Part shown: positions 50,047 through 59,383 of the stretch, piece after piece
How the letters are laid out: every line of letters begins with the position of its first letter
Numbering within the stretch: position 1 is the first letter of the stretch
Source: Luteitalea pratensis
GTDB lineage: Bacteria > Acidobacteriota > Vicinamibacteria > Vicinamibacterales > Vicinamibacteraceae
Direction: 5' to 3'
DNA: 64,000 nt
Assembly: GCF_001618865.1 (NCBI RefSeq)
Contig: NZ_CP015136.1
Span: 655,001 to 719,000 of the forward strand
Notes under the pieces: model-generated
Told to the model about the DNA's origin: nothing
Databases searched by the model: none
Seen by the model: the letters and a program-made list of their open reading frames with translations, nothing else
Position numbers and translations under genes: made by a program

Positions 50047-50352
50047 TTACGGCCTTGGCAGCGCAGCCAATATATCGAGAAACCGGTTGGTGACGTGACT
50101 GCATTGCGCGCCGAGGCGAACGTTCCCCTGGACGTGCACCACGCTGTCTGGGTTGTCCCACTCACGCACGATGATCGTGCGACGCATCTTGTCGCTGCCC
50201 TCATAGAGCCAGACGGCCGCACCAATGCGGCCGTTTGGCAGCACATGCTCCCACCAGTTCGCATAGTCATCACTGGAGTCGGGCACCAACGGATGCTTGA
50301 CGCCGTTGTGGGGGTACCTGGCATGGACGAGGCTCGCGGGTCCGATAGTCAT
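50047..50352 (-). CDS. Hypothetical small protein
   Basis: 101 residues. ATG 50352 has ggaga at five bases spacing. The protein is compositionally normal (YANWWEHVLPNGRIGAAVWL, MRRTIIVREWDNPDSVVHV) but matches nothing I know. It lies in the degraded right part of the island. Confidence 0.45.
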   Translation of the reverse strand: MTIGPASLVHARYPHNGVKHPLVPDSSDDYANWWEHVLPNGRIGAAVWLYEGSDKMRRTIIVREWDNPDSVVHVQGNVRLGAQCSHVTNRFLDILAALPRP

Positions 50353-50817
50353 GTGATTCTCCTGTCGTCGTGTGGAAGGGGGACGTTCCGCAGCGGGTCA
50401 GAGTGGGGAAACGCCGAGCCATAAGGCGATCTGAACATCGCGGCAAGGCATGCCAGCCTGCAAATTGGAACACGATGATCGTGTGTTCGCCCAGTGGTCG
50501 CACATTAGGTTCATATCCGCCTCGCTGCTAGTCGGTGAGGCACAGCATCTGCTGCTCCATGACGAACCCGCGGTCGTGTGGCTCCGCCTTGGCAACACCG
50601 GTCGGTGCCTCGCTGCTCGCCCGTGTGGGACGCGGACCTCGGACGCATTGTGGCGTCGCGGGAAACCGGCGACAGGCTCGTCGAACTCGCGTTCGGGGAC
50701 GGTAGCGGGCTTCATCACGAGCCGCGTAATTGACCCGTCCAGCGGATCGGATCACGCTCGGGCCGCGGGAATCGTTGAAACACTCATACTAAACCAACGC
50801 ACGCCGAGCGGACGATT
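50353..50817. other. Stretch without recognisable gene
   Basis: Overlapping open frames are present on both strands, none with a Shine-Dalgarno and family-like sequence. No repeats or RNA structures noted. Confidence 0.35.
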
Positions 50818-51531
50818 TTACTCAGCGGGTGATTTGACGCATAACGATGCGCCCAGTTGGGAGTAGTCGCGCTCGTTACTCGCCGCGCCGAGGCGTTGCA
50901 GGTGCAGCTGCGTGAGCTTTTCGGTGTTGACGAGCATCGAGGCCGGCTTGCCACTGCGATGGATCGTCGCAACGGCGATCAGGTCAGAGGTGAGCTCGAT
51001 CTCGCAGGCCCGGACGGTCGCCGCGAACCCTGGAGTCGACCCGGTCGCGCGAGGTGGACTCGTCGCCGAGCTGGTGCGCCACGAGCGCCGTCAACTCCTC
51101 CTTCGACAGCAGATCCAGCGCGGGCACGGTGATGAGCACGACGCTGCGCTCGTGCAGCGCGACCCCTGCTTGTGGAGCATCGACGATGTTGACCGCGTGC
51201 GGTTCCTGCCCGCTCGAAGCCGAAAGCAGGTCGGTGACGGTCCTGACCTTACGCGCGCGCCGCGGTTCGAATTCCGTGTCGTCGCCCTGGCGTGGCAGCA
51301 CGGCGAGCACCCTCTGGCGGGCCTCGAGCGACATAGTGGTTCGGGCGTCGTCGAGCAGCCGTTCGAGCTCATTCGGCGCGACAGCGAGCAGTCGTGCCGC
51401 ACCGAGGCTGGGCTGAACGACGCGTCGGCATGTGCCAATACACAGAGCAACGTCGGCAACAGGGAGCGGCCTTGGAACGCGCGTAGAATGGCGCGAACCA
51501 GACGGTCCAAGCGAAGGGCGAGGTGCGGCAT
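50818..51531 (-). pseudogene. Remnant of an M48/M56-type metallopeptidase gene
   Basis: On the minus strand a signal-like N-terminus (LLPTLLCVLAHADA, start near 51531) is followed in another frame by NELERLLDDARTTMSLEARQ, VNIVDAPQAGVALHERSVVL and LSKEELTALVAHQLGDES. The last is a spoiled HExxH zinc motif (HQLGD). In yet another frame the protein resumes: EIELTSDLIAVATIHRSG to the stop at 50818. At least two frameshifts. It is divergent from the winged-helix regulator gene at 51585. Confidence 0.6.
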
Positions 51532-51584
51532 GCGCGCACGCTGCGTGTCTATGGCAACGGCGAGTCCCTTGAAGTAGCGAAGCC

Positions 51585-53846
51585 ATGTCGCAGGATGTGC
51601 AGCGAAATCGCTTGACCCCGTCCAACCCGCAGACCGGCAGCGAGGCGTACGAGTTCGGCCCGATCGCCATTGATGCGGCGCGCCACCGCGTGACGCGTGA
51701 TGGGCGCGCGCTCGCGCTCCCGCCAAAGACGTATGAGCTGCTGCTGATCCTGGTGAGGAGCGACGGACGCGCGCTGTCACGTCACGACCTGATGTCCGCG
51801 CTCTGGCCCGACACCTTCGTCGAGGAGGCGAACCTCTCCTTCCAGGTCTCCACGTTGCGCAAGACGCTCGGGGAGGGCGCCGAGGCCTGGATCGAGACCG
51901 TGCCGAAACTCGGCTACCGCTTCACGCCGACGGTCCGCACGGAGCCTGCTGCGGTTGCTGCAGCCACAGGCGCGCTGCCGCCCTCGCCGCGACCTCCCGC
52001 CGATGATCGTGGCGAGGACGCGGTGCAGATGTTGGTCCCGAGCCGCCGAGCCGCGCGCCGACGCCTTGCACTGGCAGTCGTCGTACTCGCGGCGCTGGGG
52101 GCCGCCGTGCTGGTGTGGCGCCTCGCGATCGGCCGCCGGTCGGCACCGGAAGGACCGCTGGTTGGCACGGCGGCAACGCCGCTGACCGCATACATCGGCA
52201 CGGAGGGCTCGCCGAGTTTCTCGCCGGACGGCGCGCAGGTCGCGTTCCACTGGAACGGCCCGCAACAGGACAACGTGGACGTGTACGTCAAGACGGTCGG
52301 CGGCGGCGAGCCCGTACGTCTGACCTCGGATCCCGAGCGCGAAGTGGCGCCTGCCTGGTCACCGGACGGCAGCCGCCTGGCTTTCCTGAAGGTCCAGGCC
52401 GATCAGACGGCGACCGACGTGATGGTCATGCCGGCGCTCGGCGGGACGGTCCGCCGTATCGCCTCGGTGGTGACATTCACGTCGGCCGGAGTGTTGGAGT
52501 CTGCCGGCGGACTGCTCGCATGGTCTCCCGACAGCCGGTGGATCGCGGTGGGCGGCACGATCGGGAGCGAACCGGGGATCTGGCTCATCGCCAGCGATGG
52601 ATCCACGCGCCGCCGCCTGACCACCGACGGCTCGCTGCCCGAGTGGGGGCCGGCGTTCACCAGCGATGGTCGGCGGCTTGCGTTCATCCGCGAGTCCCTG
52701 ATCTCCCAGAGCGGCGTGTTCGTCGTGCCGCTCGACACCGAGATGAGGCCGACGGGCCCGCCGGTAAAGGTCGTCGAGGCAGCCCCACGCCGGGTGTTGG
52801 CATTGGCATGGGAGCCGGGCGACCGTGGACTGGTGTACTCGGTCAGCAGTCACATGGCCAGTTCGCAATTGCGACGCATGCGCCTGGACGCCAAGGGCGC
52901 GCCCGTGCCCAGTTCAGGGGAGGCCCTGCTCGTCGGGGACCAGGGCACTGGCCTCGACATCACCGCGTCGGGTCGGATGGTGTACGCCCGGAGGTTCCGA
53001 GACACCGGTTTCTGGCGTCTGGATCTCACGCAGCCGGGAGCCGGATTCGACGACTCGGGACTGCCTGCCTCGACACTGGACGAGCACACGCCTGACTACT
53101 CGCCCGATGGTTCGAAGCTGGCGTTCACGTCGACGCGCTCCGGAAGCGAAGAGATCTGGATATCGCAGGCTGACGGTTCCCACGCCCGTCAGATGACGTC
53201 GATGGGCGGGCCGTTGTGCTCCAATCCGCGATGGTCGCCGGATGGTCGTGCGGTCGTGTTCGACTCGACGTCGCGCGGGGTGAGGCATCTCTATCGGCTG
53301 GACGTCGGGACCGCGGAAGTTCGCCAGCTCACCACGGGTTCGGTGCGTCACCACCAGGCACGATGGTCCCGCGACGGACGCTCGATCTACTTCGGCGCCT
53401 ATTCGGACGAGGGGCCACACAGCCCCGTCGAGATTCGTCGCATGCCTGCCGATGGCGGCCCGAGCGTGAGGATTACGCCAGGCTCGGTCGCGGAGCCGTC
53501 CCACGACGGCCGCTGGCTCTTCGTGGCCAGGAGCGACGACGATCAGACCACGTTGTGGCGGCTTCGGCTTCCGGACGGTCAGCCTGAGCTGCTCCGGCGC
53601 GGCATCGTGCACGAGTCGAGCTTTGCCGTGGGCCGTCAGTCCGTCTTCGTCGTCGAGCAGGGGGGCAGGCCGGCATCGATGATCATCAGTGAGATTGACA
53701 TCGCCACCGGACAGCGACGCGAGGTCGCCGCCCTCAGCAAGCGGCGGTGGTGGGGCCTCGCGCTCTCGCCTGACGAGCGTTACCTGATCGTGCCCGCGAT
53801 CAACGAGGCTGGCAGCGATCTGATGATGGTGGAGCCGGTGCGATGA
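51585..53846 (+). CDS. Membrane-anchored winged-helix regulator with TolB-like beta-propeller
   Basis: 753 residues. Residues about 20-112 form an OmpR/PhoB-type winged helix (EAYEFGPIAIDAARHRV, LPPKTYELLLILVRSDGRAL, LWPDTFVEEANLSFQVSTLR, VPKLGYRFTP) with no receiver domain. A basic segment and one membrane helix (RRLALAVVVLAALGAAVLVW, about 154-174) follow, then a periplasmic PD40/TolB-like propeller with repeated SPDGxxxAF blades. The CadC-like layout suggests it senses something outside the membrane and binds DNA inside. The family is expanded in Acidobacteriota. It probably marks the return to core chromosome. Confidence 0.88.
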   Translation: MSQDVQRNRLTPSNPQTGSEAYEFGPIAIDAARHRVTRDGRALALPPKTYELLLILVRSDGRALSRHDLMSALWPDTFVEEANLSFQVSTLRKTLGEGAEAWIETVPKLGYRFTPTVRTEPAAVAAATGALPPSPRPPADDRGEDAVQMLVPSRRAARRRLALAVVVLAALGAAVLVWRLAIGRRSAPEGPLVGTAATPLTAYIGTEGSPSFSPDGAQVAFHWNGPQQDNVDVYVKTVGGGEPVRLTSDPEREVAPAWSPDGSRLAFLKVQADQTATDVMVMPALGGTVRRIASVVTFTSAGVLESAGGLLAWSPDSRWIAVGGTIGSEPGIWLIASDGSTRRRLTTDGSLPEWGPAFTSDGRRLAFIRESLISQSGVFVVPLDTEMRPTGPPVKVVEAAPRRVLALAWEPGDRGLVYSVSSHMASSQLRRMRLDAKGAPVPSSGEALLVGDQGTGLDITASGRMVYARRFRDTGFWRLDLTQPGAGFDDSGLPASTLDEHTPDYSPDGSKLAFTSTRSGSEEIWISQADGSHARQMTSMGGPLCSNPRWSPDGRAVVFDSTSRGVRHLYRLDVGTAEVRQLTTGSVRHHQARWSRDGRSIYFGAYSDEGPHSPVEIRRMPADGGPSVRITPGSVAEPSHDGRWLFVARSDDDQTTLWRLRLPDGQPELLRRGIVHESSFAVGRQSVFVVEQGGRPASMIISEIDIATGQRREVAALSKRRWWGLALSPDERYLIVPAINEAGSDLMMVEPVR

Positions 53847-54113
53847 CGATGCCATCGCCGCGAACGACCGGCACTGATCGCGCGAGCAACGCGACGAGCC
53901 AATGCTTCAGTTCACCTGAGTCCGGGAGGGCGGCGGCCGGTCGTGTGGGTCGCCGCATTTGCCAGCGTCCGCCTGGCCACCGGCACCGTACGTGTGAGGA
54001 GAAGCTGTCGTAAGATAGCGCCTTCACTCTCGCGATGGATGGGTGGAAGGCGGAGCGCCTCCGCGCCGCCGTCGCCGGGACCAGCAACATCCAGCGCGAA
54101 GGGAACGTCGACG

Positions 54114-54677
54114 ATGAGAGCAACGTCATTGGCCGCCACACTCGTCGGGATCTTGCTCACGTGCACAGCCCACCCATCAACGGCGCAAGACGAGGGCAAG
54201 ACGGCGGCGGCAGAACTCGCCAGCGCGTCACGGGCCGCCTTGACCCAGCTGACGGCGAGCGTTCCTCTGGCGAAGTCGCTCGCACCCACCGCACACGCGA
54301 TCCTCGTCTTTCCAAAGGTGACCAAGGCCGGCCTGGGGATCGGCGGCCAGTATGGTGAGGGCACGCTGCTGAAGAAGGGCAAGGCCGTCGCCTACTACAA
54401 GACGACGGGCGCGGCCGTCGGCATCCAGGTGGGCGCGCAGCAATACGGCTATGCGATGTTCTTCATGAACGCGAAGGCGCTCACGCAGCTCGACAACGCC
54501 AATGGGTTCGAAGTCGGTGTCGGCCCGAGTGTCGTCATGGTGGACGACGGCATGGCCAAGACCACCACGACCAGCACGCTCAAGGACGACATCTATGCGT
54601 TCCCGTTCGGGCAGAAGGGGCTGATGGCCAGCATCGGCCTTCAGGGCAACAAGATCTCGAAGATCACGCCGAAGTAG
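54114..54677 (+). CDS. SYLF (Ysc84-like) lipid-binding domain protein, exported
   Basis: 187 residues. A signal peptide (TSLAATLVGILLTCTAHPS) is followed by a SYLF/DUF500 domain: LVFPKVTKAGLGIGGQYGEG, KAVAYYKTTGAAVGIQVGAQ and ALTQLDNANGFEVGVGPSV. Bacterial SYLF proteins are exported and bind lipid; the exact role is unknown. ATG 54114 has aaggga nine bases upstream. It is convergent with the deacetylase-like gene, with a gap of 13 bases. Confidence 0.87.
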   Translation: MRATSLAATLVGILLTCTAHPSTAQDEGKTAAAELASASRAALTQLTASVPLAKSLAPTAHAILVFPKVTKAGLGIGGQYGEGTLLKKGKAVAYYKTTGAAVGIQVGAQQYGYAMFFMNAKALTQLDNANGFEVGVGPSVVMVDDGMAKTTTTSTLKDDIYAFPFGQKGLMASIGLQGNKISKITPK

Positions 54678-54690
54678 ACGCTGCGCGCGA

Positions 54691-55752
54691 TCACCGGTCC
54701 GACTTCGGGAAGGCGGCGAGGTCCCGCACGAGCGAGGCGTCCAACACCATCCCCCGGTCCGGCAGGCGCGACAACAGCGACAGCACGTGCCGTGCGGTGC
54801 GCATCGCGCGGATGGTACTGCCGTGCAGTTGGACGACCTTCCCGGCCACGTAGCCGCCCGCGAAGTTCACCACGGTGCTGATGCCGTAGGCCTCCAGCAG
54901 TGTGATGACGAACAGGTCCCTCGCGAACAGCGCGGATTCCGTGACGCCATCGATGCCTCCGACCGGGTCCTCATGGAACGGATCCATGCCGGCGAGGTAG
55001 ACCGCGTCGGTGATCCGGTGCTCGGCGATGAAGCGGGGCAGGTGCGACAGGGCCTCCCAATATGCCGGGACGTCATTGACGCCGAACTCCCACGACTGCC
55101 CCTTGCCGCAGGCGTACGGGGAACTTCTCGTGCTGGTCCCGCCGTGGATGTCGAAGGTGTAGAGCGGCAACCGGTGGTGGGCGATCATGGCTACCGTGCC
55201 GTTACCCCAGTGCGCATCGAGGTCGATGACGGCGCACCGGGCATCCGGGTCGCGGACCTGAACATCCATCAGGGCCGCGACCGCGTAATTGAACGTGCAA
55301 TAGCCGCCGCCCGACTCCGGCACGGCGTGGTGCGCTCCCGACACCGGGTGCAGCACGGCCCGTCCCGCGATGCGCGCCAGGCGCTGCGCGAAGTGCTGGC
55401 CGTACCAGATGCGGGCCACCGACTCGGCGAAGGCCGGACTCCACGTGAAGCCCTGTGACGTCGCCAGGTGATGCGGCCGGCCAGAGCGCACCGCTTCGAC
55501 GTACGTGTCCCGGTGCCACTGCGCGATGTGTGGCCACACGGCGTCCAGGTCCGGCGGCTGCGCGGACGGCAGGAACGCGAGATCAGAGGCATGGGCATCC
55601 ATCACGAGCCCCGCCTTCGTCGTGCTGGTCAGCGGTGCCGCGCCACTGAGGTAGCGCGAGTCATAGACCGTGGGAACGGCGTCGGGATGCAGGTCGTTCA
55701 CATCGCGCAGCGAGGGCGTCGGCGTGGCCAGTGGAGTGCGCGTGTCGGTCAT
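54691..55752 (-). CDS. Histone deacetylase superfamily protein
   Basis: 353 residues from ATG 55752. The arginase/deacetylase fold shows GAHHAVPESGGGYCTFNY (active-site His pair and glycine loop), VIDLDAHWGNGT (zinc Asp/His), LAGMDPFHEDPVGGI (third zinc Asp) and VVNFAGGYVAG (active-site Tyr loop). Bacterial members deacetylate polyamines, acetoin-related or protein substrates; specificity is not predictable. The residue spacing around HWGNGT and the MDPFHED insert differ from the common HQGNGT/GVDP forms. The N-terminal start is uncertain, as no good Shine-Dalgarno is seen. Confidence 0.85.
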   Translation of the reverse strand: MTDTRTPLATPTPSLRDVNDLHPDAVPTVYDSRYLSGAAPLTSTTKAGLVMDAHASDLAFLPSAQPPDLDAVWPHIAQWHRDTYVEAVRSGRPHHLATSQGFTWSPAFAESVARIWYGQHFAQRLARIAGRAVLHPVSGAHHAVPESGGGYCTFNYAVAALMDVQVRDPDARCAVIDLDAHWGNGTVAMIAHHRLPLYTFDIHGGTSTRSSPYACGKGQSWEFGVNDVPAYWEALSHLPRFIAEHRITDAVYLAGMDPFHEDPVGGIDGVTESALFARDLFVITLLEAYGISTVVNFAGGYVAGKVVQLHGSTIRAMRTARHVLSLLSRLPDRGMVLDASLVRDLAAFPKSDR

Positions 55753-56101
55753 CGGTCGGTCATGAGCCTGAAGTGCACTGCTGAGTCTACGTCTGCCAGA
55801 CTGCAGAGGGCTGCCAGCAGGCATAGCGCCGAGCTTCGATGCCGAACACGCGTGAAATCCCGGGCTGGGCTCGACTTCTCCGGCCGTTGCCGTGACTCGT
55901 CTCTGTTAGTCTCGGCTCCAGGGACGGGTGCCGCGTGCGCGTGACGCCTCGCGCGTGCTCGTGTGCTGATGCCGTCCCGGCCGCGCCAGGGTGACCCATT
56001 CGCGATCGGCGCGCTGACCAGGTGACGACCGGACGTGCCGCGGGCTCGAGGCTGCTGGGGGTGGAACGCATGATCGGACACCTGGGACGCGGAGTTCGCT
56101 G
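55753..56101. other. Divergent intergenic region, nothing recognised
   Basis: About 350 bases between the divergent deacetylase-like gene and a small open frame. It must contain both promoters. No repeat array, RNA or protein-like sequence stands out. Confidence 0.4.
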
Positions 56102-56344
56102 ATGCTGCCCGGATTGACGGATGGTGAAGTAGCGCCGCCCGACGAGGAGTTGTGGCGACTCGTGAAGGGGCGTCGCACGGCCGTGTGCTGGCAGCGGCTG
56201 CATCCACTCGGTTTCGAACTGCGCCTCGAGGTGAACGGCGACACGATGCGCACGACGGTTGAGCGCACGGTCGACGGGGCGGAGGAGCAGAGCGTCCACA
56301 TGCGGCAGGCGATGCTGGCCAGGGGCTGGGCAGAGCATGCCTGA
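56102..56344 (+). CDS. Small hypothetical protein coupled to a methyltransferase gene
   Basis: 80 residues with a compositionally normal, acidic/basic mixed sequence (DEELWRLVKGRRTAVCWQRL, GFELRLEVNGDTMRTTVER). No family recognised. Its stop overlaps the methyltransferase start by eight bases, a strong hint that it is real and translated with it. Confidence 0.55.
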   Translation: MLPGLTDGEVAPPDEELWRLVKGRRTAVCWQRLHPLGFELRLEVNGDTMRTTVERTVDGAEEQSVHMRQAMLARGWAEHA

Positions 56345-57263
56345 CGCACGTCCAGACGATGCCAGCCGGGTCCGGCAGGTCTGGGACGATCAGGCCGGCC
56401 AGTGGGCCGGACGCGGTCTCCACTGGACGGAGCATCCGGCGGTGCAGGCGCGGCTCCACGCCAAGACGGGCGGCCCCGGCGCGCGAGATCGCTTTCAGTA
56501 CCTGCTGTATCGCTACTTCGACGACGGCGCGGGCGTCGTCGATCGAGTGCTCACCCTCGGGTGCGGCGCCGGCGACTTCGAGCGCGGTTTCGCGCAGTAC
56601 GGATTCGCGCGGGCCCACGACGCGGTCGACATCGCCGCCGGCGCGATCGAGTTGGCCATCGACGCCGCGCGTCAGGCCGGGTTCGACCACATCCACTACC
56701 AGGCGATGGACCTGAATCACGCGCGCCTGGCGCCCGACACGTACGACATCGTCTTCGGCCTCTCGACCGTCCATCACATCGCCAACCTCGAACACCTGTT
56801 CGCACAGGTACAAACGGCGCTGAAGCCTGGCGGTTACTTCCTGCTCGACGAGTTCATCGGTCCGTCGCAGTTCCAATGGCCCGACCGGCAACTCGCGATC
56901 GTCAACCACACCCTCGCGCGGCTCCCCGAGCCGCTGCGACGGAGCATCAGCCGTCCGGGCTCGGCCAAGCCGCCGGTCACGCGCCCGACCATCGAAGAGA
57001 TGAACGCCGGAGATCCTTCCGAGTCGATCCGCTCGGCCGACATCCTGCCGCTCCTGCCCGAATACTTCGAGGTGCTCGAAGTGCGCGGCGCCGGCGGCAG
57101 CCTGCTGCATTTGCTGCTCGAGGACATCACCGGCAACTTCGCGGCTGGCGTTCCGGACGCCACGCAGTGGCTCGAGACCTTGTTCCACCTCGAAGACTCG
57201 CTGATCGCCAACGGCACGCTCGCGGATGACTTCGCGGTCATCATCGCGCGCAAGCCGGCGTGA
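56337..57263 (+). CDS. Class I SAM-dependent methyltransferase
   Basis: 308 residues. Motif I is VLTLGCGAGDFERGF, then VDIAAGAIELA, the AMDLNHARLAPDTYDIVFGL block and ALKPGGYFLLDEFIG. A C-terminal helical extension (LHLLLEDITGNFA, LFHLEDSLIANG) is typical of UbiE/COQ5-like enzymes acting on large or glycan-linked substrates. ATG 56337 lies within the end of the preceding small gene. Substrate unknown. Confidence 0.85.
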   Translation: MPDARPDDASRVRQVWDDQAGQWAGRGLHWTEHPAVQARLHAKTGGPGARDRFQYLLYRYFDDGAGVVDRVLTLGCGAGDFERGFAQYGFARAHDAVDIAAGAIELAIDAARQAGFDHIHYQAMDLNHARLAPDTYDIVFGLSTVHHIANLEHLFAQVQTALKPGGYFLLDEFIGPSQFQWPDRQLAIVNHTLARLPEPLRRSISRPGSAKPPVTRPTIEEMNAGDPSESIRSADILPLLPEYFEVLEVRGAGGSLLHLLLEDITGNFAAGVPDATQWLETLFHLEDSLIANGTLADDFAVIIARKPA

Positions 57264-57275
57264 CCCGGTTGCGGT

Positions 57276-57755
57276 TCACGTCGCTTGCAACGTCTCGAGG
57301 GTCTCCTGCGTCACGTTGGCCGCCGCACCGAAGCCGGTGACGAGTCGCCCGCCTTCGATCAGCAACACATAGAACGCGAAGTCACCGAGCGCGGTGATCG
57401 GCTCGGCTTCCGGGAACTTCATCAGGTACACCGCCCGCAGCGCCTCGTACGCCGGCGTCCCGTGGTCTGGCACTCGCACGACGCCTCGCAATGTGACGCG
57501 CTTCACCTGCAGTGCGTCGATCTCGCCGACCACGGGTTCGTGAAGCAGGGCGTCGAAGGGCGCCCCGTCGTGCAGGCCCTTCGTATGCCTGGCCAGTCGC
57601 GACGCGTGCACCACCAGCGCCCGGAAGTCGGGCGTCACCGCGAACGGCAGCAGCCCGTTGACCGGCGCCTCCTCGACGATGAGGGCCAGCGACAGCACAC
57701 GCGACGCCCTGAGCAACTCCCGCATCGTCTCGACCTGGGCCGGTGTCATGGGCAT
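57276..57755 (-). CDS. Pyridoxamine 5'-phosphate oxidase-like (HugZ-type) protein
   Basis: 159 residues. A split-barrel flavin/heme-binding fold pattern: NGLLPFAVTPDFRALVVHAS, RLARHTKGLHDGAPFDALLH, then DALQVKRVTLRGVVR and TALGDFAFYVLLIEGG. This matches the HugZ/PPOX group, which bind heme or flavin. The active ligand cannot be told. It is convergent with the methyltransferase and divergent from the DUF6807-type gene. ATG 57755 or 57749 could be the start. Confidence 0.83.
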   Translation of the reverse strand: MPMTPAQVETMRELLRASRVLSLALIVEEAPVNGLLPFAVTPDFRALVVHASRLARHTKGLHDGAPFDALLHEPVVGEIDALQVKRVTLRGVVRVPDHGTPAYEALRAVYLMKFPEAEPITALGDFAFYVLLIEGGRLVTGFGAAANVTQETLETLQAT

Positions 57756-57831
57756 GGGCCAATCTTCACACGCCGCTTCCCGCCCGCCGACTCATCATCG
57801 CGAGCGTCAAGTCGTGCGCATCGGACCCGAT

Positions 57832-57870
57832 GAGCGTCCAGCGTCCAGCATCCAGCATCAAGCGTCAAGA
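57832..57870. repeat. Tandem catccag/gtcaag units
   Basis: agcgtccagcgtccagcatc then cagcatcaagcgtcaag: about five imperfect seven- to eight-base units, the same unit family as at 18385-18432. They lie between the HugZ-like and DUF6807-type genes. Confidence 0.7.
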
Positions 57871-57940
57871 GTTGGTGTTCTCCCTTGACGCTCTCCCCGG
57901 CCGCTCATACAGTTCGCCCAGCACCCTGGAGGCTCCTCAG

Positions 57941-59035
57941 ATGAACGTCCGCACACGTATGGCGACGGTGGGTCCCAGGCTCGCGCTCGCGATCGCCCTG
58001 CTGATCACCGTCACGCCATCGGTTGGCGCACAGGTGAAGATCACCGCCGCCGCTGAAGAGGTCACCGTCGACATCGACGGCAAGCCGTTCACGGTCTTCC
58101 ACACCGGCGGACCGACCCTCAACCGCGTGTACCTGCACCCACTGCGGGCGGCGACGGGCACCGTCGTGAATCGCTCCTTCCCGGCCGGTCAGATTCCGGG
58201 CGAGACGCTCGATCATCCACACCATGCCGGGCTGTTCTATGGCCATGGCGACGTCAACGGCTTCAACTTCTGGGCGATCCAGAACGTGGCCCGTGGCGCG
58301 ACGCCAGCCGAGCCTGCCGCCGACCCGTCCCGTCCACTGCCGGTTGCGGCCGGTCCTGCCCCGACCGACGCGACGCTCGGCCGCATCGTCGCCAAGGGCC
58401 CCGTGCGCGCGCACAGCGGCAAGGCGACGGGCACCATCGACGTCGTCCTTTCCTGGCTCAAGCCCGACGGCAAGCCACTGCTCACCGAGACACGTCGCAT
58501 GACGTTCCATTCGCACCCGACGTTGCGGATCATCGACATCGATCTCGACTTGCAGGCGATCGAACGTGCGGAGTTCCGCGACACGAAGGAGGGTACGTTC
58601 GCGTTGCGGATGGCGACGGCGCTCGAGGAACCCGCCAAGGAGGCCAAGCCAGGGGCGATCACGCGCACAGGCAGGCTGCGCAACGCGGAGGGTGCGGTGG
58701 GCGAGGCCAACGTGTGGGGCAAGCGCTCGGCGTGGGTGGACTATGCGGGTCGGCTCGGCGATGAACCCGTCGGCATCGTGATGATGGACCACCCGTCCAA
58801 CCCGCGGCACCCGACGTACTGGCATTCGCGGGGCTATGGGCTGCACGCCATCAACCCGTTCGGGTGGCACGACTTCCTGAACGACAAGACCGTGAACGGC
58901 GCCCTCGTGCTCGAGCCAGGGCAGCACGTGCGCTTCCGGTACCGCGTCGTGATTCACCCGGGCTTGTCACCGGAGGAAATTGCGACGCTGTTCAAGGCGT
59001 ATTCGCAGGCGCCGCTCGCGTCATCCGCTCCGTAG
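57941..59035 (+). CDS. DUF6807 (PmoA-type) family protein, exported
   Basis: 364 residues. Signal peptide (LALAIALLITVTPSVGAQ), then a beta-rich domain with HPHHAGLFYGHGDVNGFNFW, FHSHPTLRIIDIDLDLQAIE, VDYAGRLGDEPVGIVMMDH and WHDFLNDKTVNGALVLEPGQ, conserved in DUF6807 proteins. These are often found in polysaccharide-utilisation settings, but the biochemical role is unknown. ATG 57941 has ggagg eight bases upstream; the frame upstream of it is translated repeat DNA. Confidence 0.85.
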   Translation: MNVRTRMATVGPRLALAIALLITVTPSVGAQVKITAAAEEVTVDIDGKPFTVFHTGGPTLNRVYLHPLRAATGTVVNRSFPAGQIPGETLDHPHHAGLFYGHGDVNGFNFWAIQNVARGATPAEPAADPSRPLPVAAGPAPTDATLGRIVAKGPVRAHSGKATGTIDVVLSWLKPDGKPLLTETRRMTFHSHPTLRIIDIDLDLQAIERAEFRDTKEGTFALRMATALEEPAKEAKPGAITRTGRLRNAEGAVGEANVWGKRSAWVDYAGRLGDEPVGIVMMDHPSNPRHPTYWHSRGYGLHAINPFGWHDFLNDKTVNGALVLEPGQHVRFRYRVVIHPGLSPEEIATLFKAYSQAPLASSAP

Positions 59036-59383
59036 CGCTGTTGCCGGGGCGGCCGATGATTCGCCGTACGTCGGCGAACTGGTAAGCGCGGTCCTCTCGG
59101 CCAGACGCCCTATCTCGATCTGCGCGGATTCCTGGATCCCGTATCCGATTCGTTGATGTCCACGTGTTGCCGGATCGACTCCGTGCGCACGTCCGCACGT
59201 GGCCCACGCTCGACGTGCCTCTTCGTCCACCCGGCAACCTGCCGAGACCAGTCGGGCGTGTACGATCAGTCGCGCCGGCGTGGGACGCCTGGCGGCATTC
59301 GAGTGTGGCAGGTGTGCGCGTTGGCGCGCAGCAGGCGACGGAGAGGCGTCACCGAGAGGTACCGACGTCGGTAGACCGACGCC
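59036..59383. other. Gene-free stretch with small palindromes
   Basis: About 350 bases after the DUF6807-type gene. I see a short palindrome accgacgtcggt (59362-59373) followed by a related tagaccgacgcccta. No recognisable gene. Confidence 0.4.

Noticed and set aside
50450-50866. 138-codon plus-strand frame
   Set aside because: No Shine-Dalgarno, no family pattern, and its end overlaps the coherent metallopeptidase remnant on the minus strand.
53966-53990. Possible right attachment site: gtccgcctggccaccggcacc resembles the tRNA-Met 3' end
   Set aside because: It needs an internal insertion to align, lies beyond a core-like regulator gene, and the identity outside caccggcacc is weak, so chance is likely.
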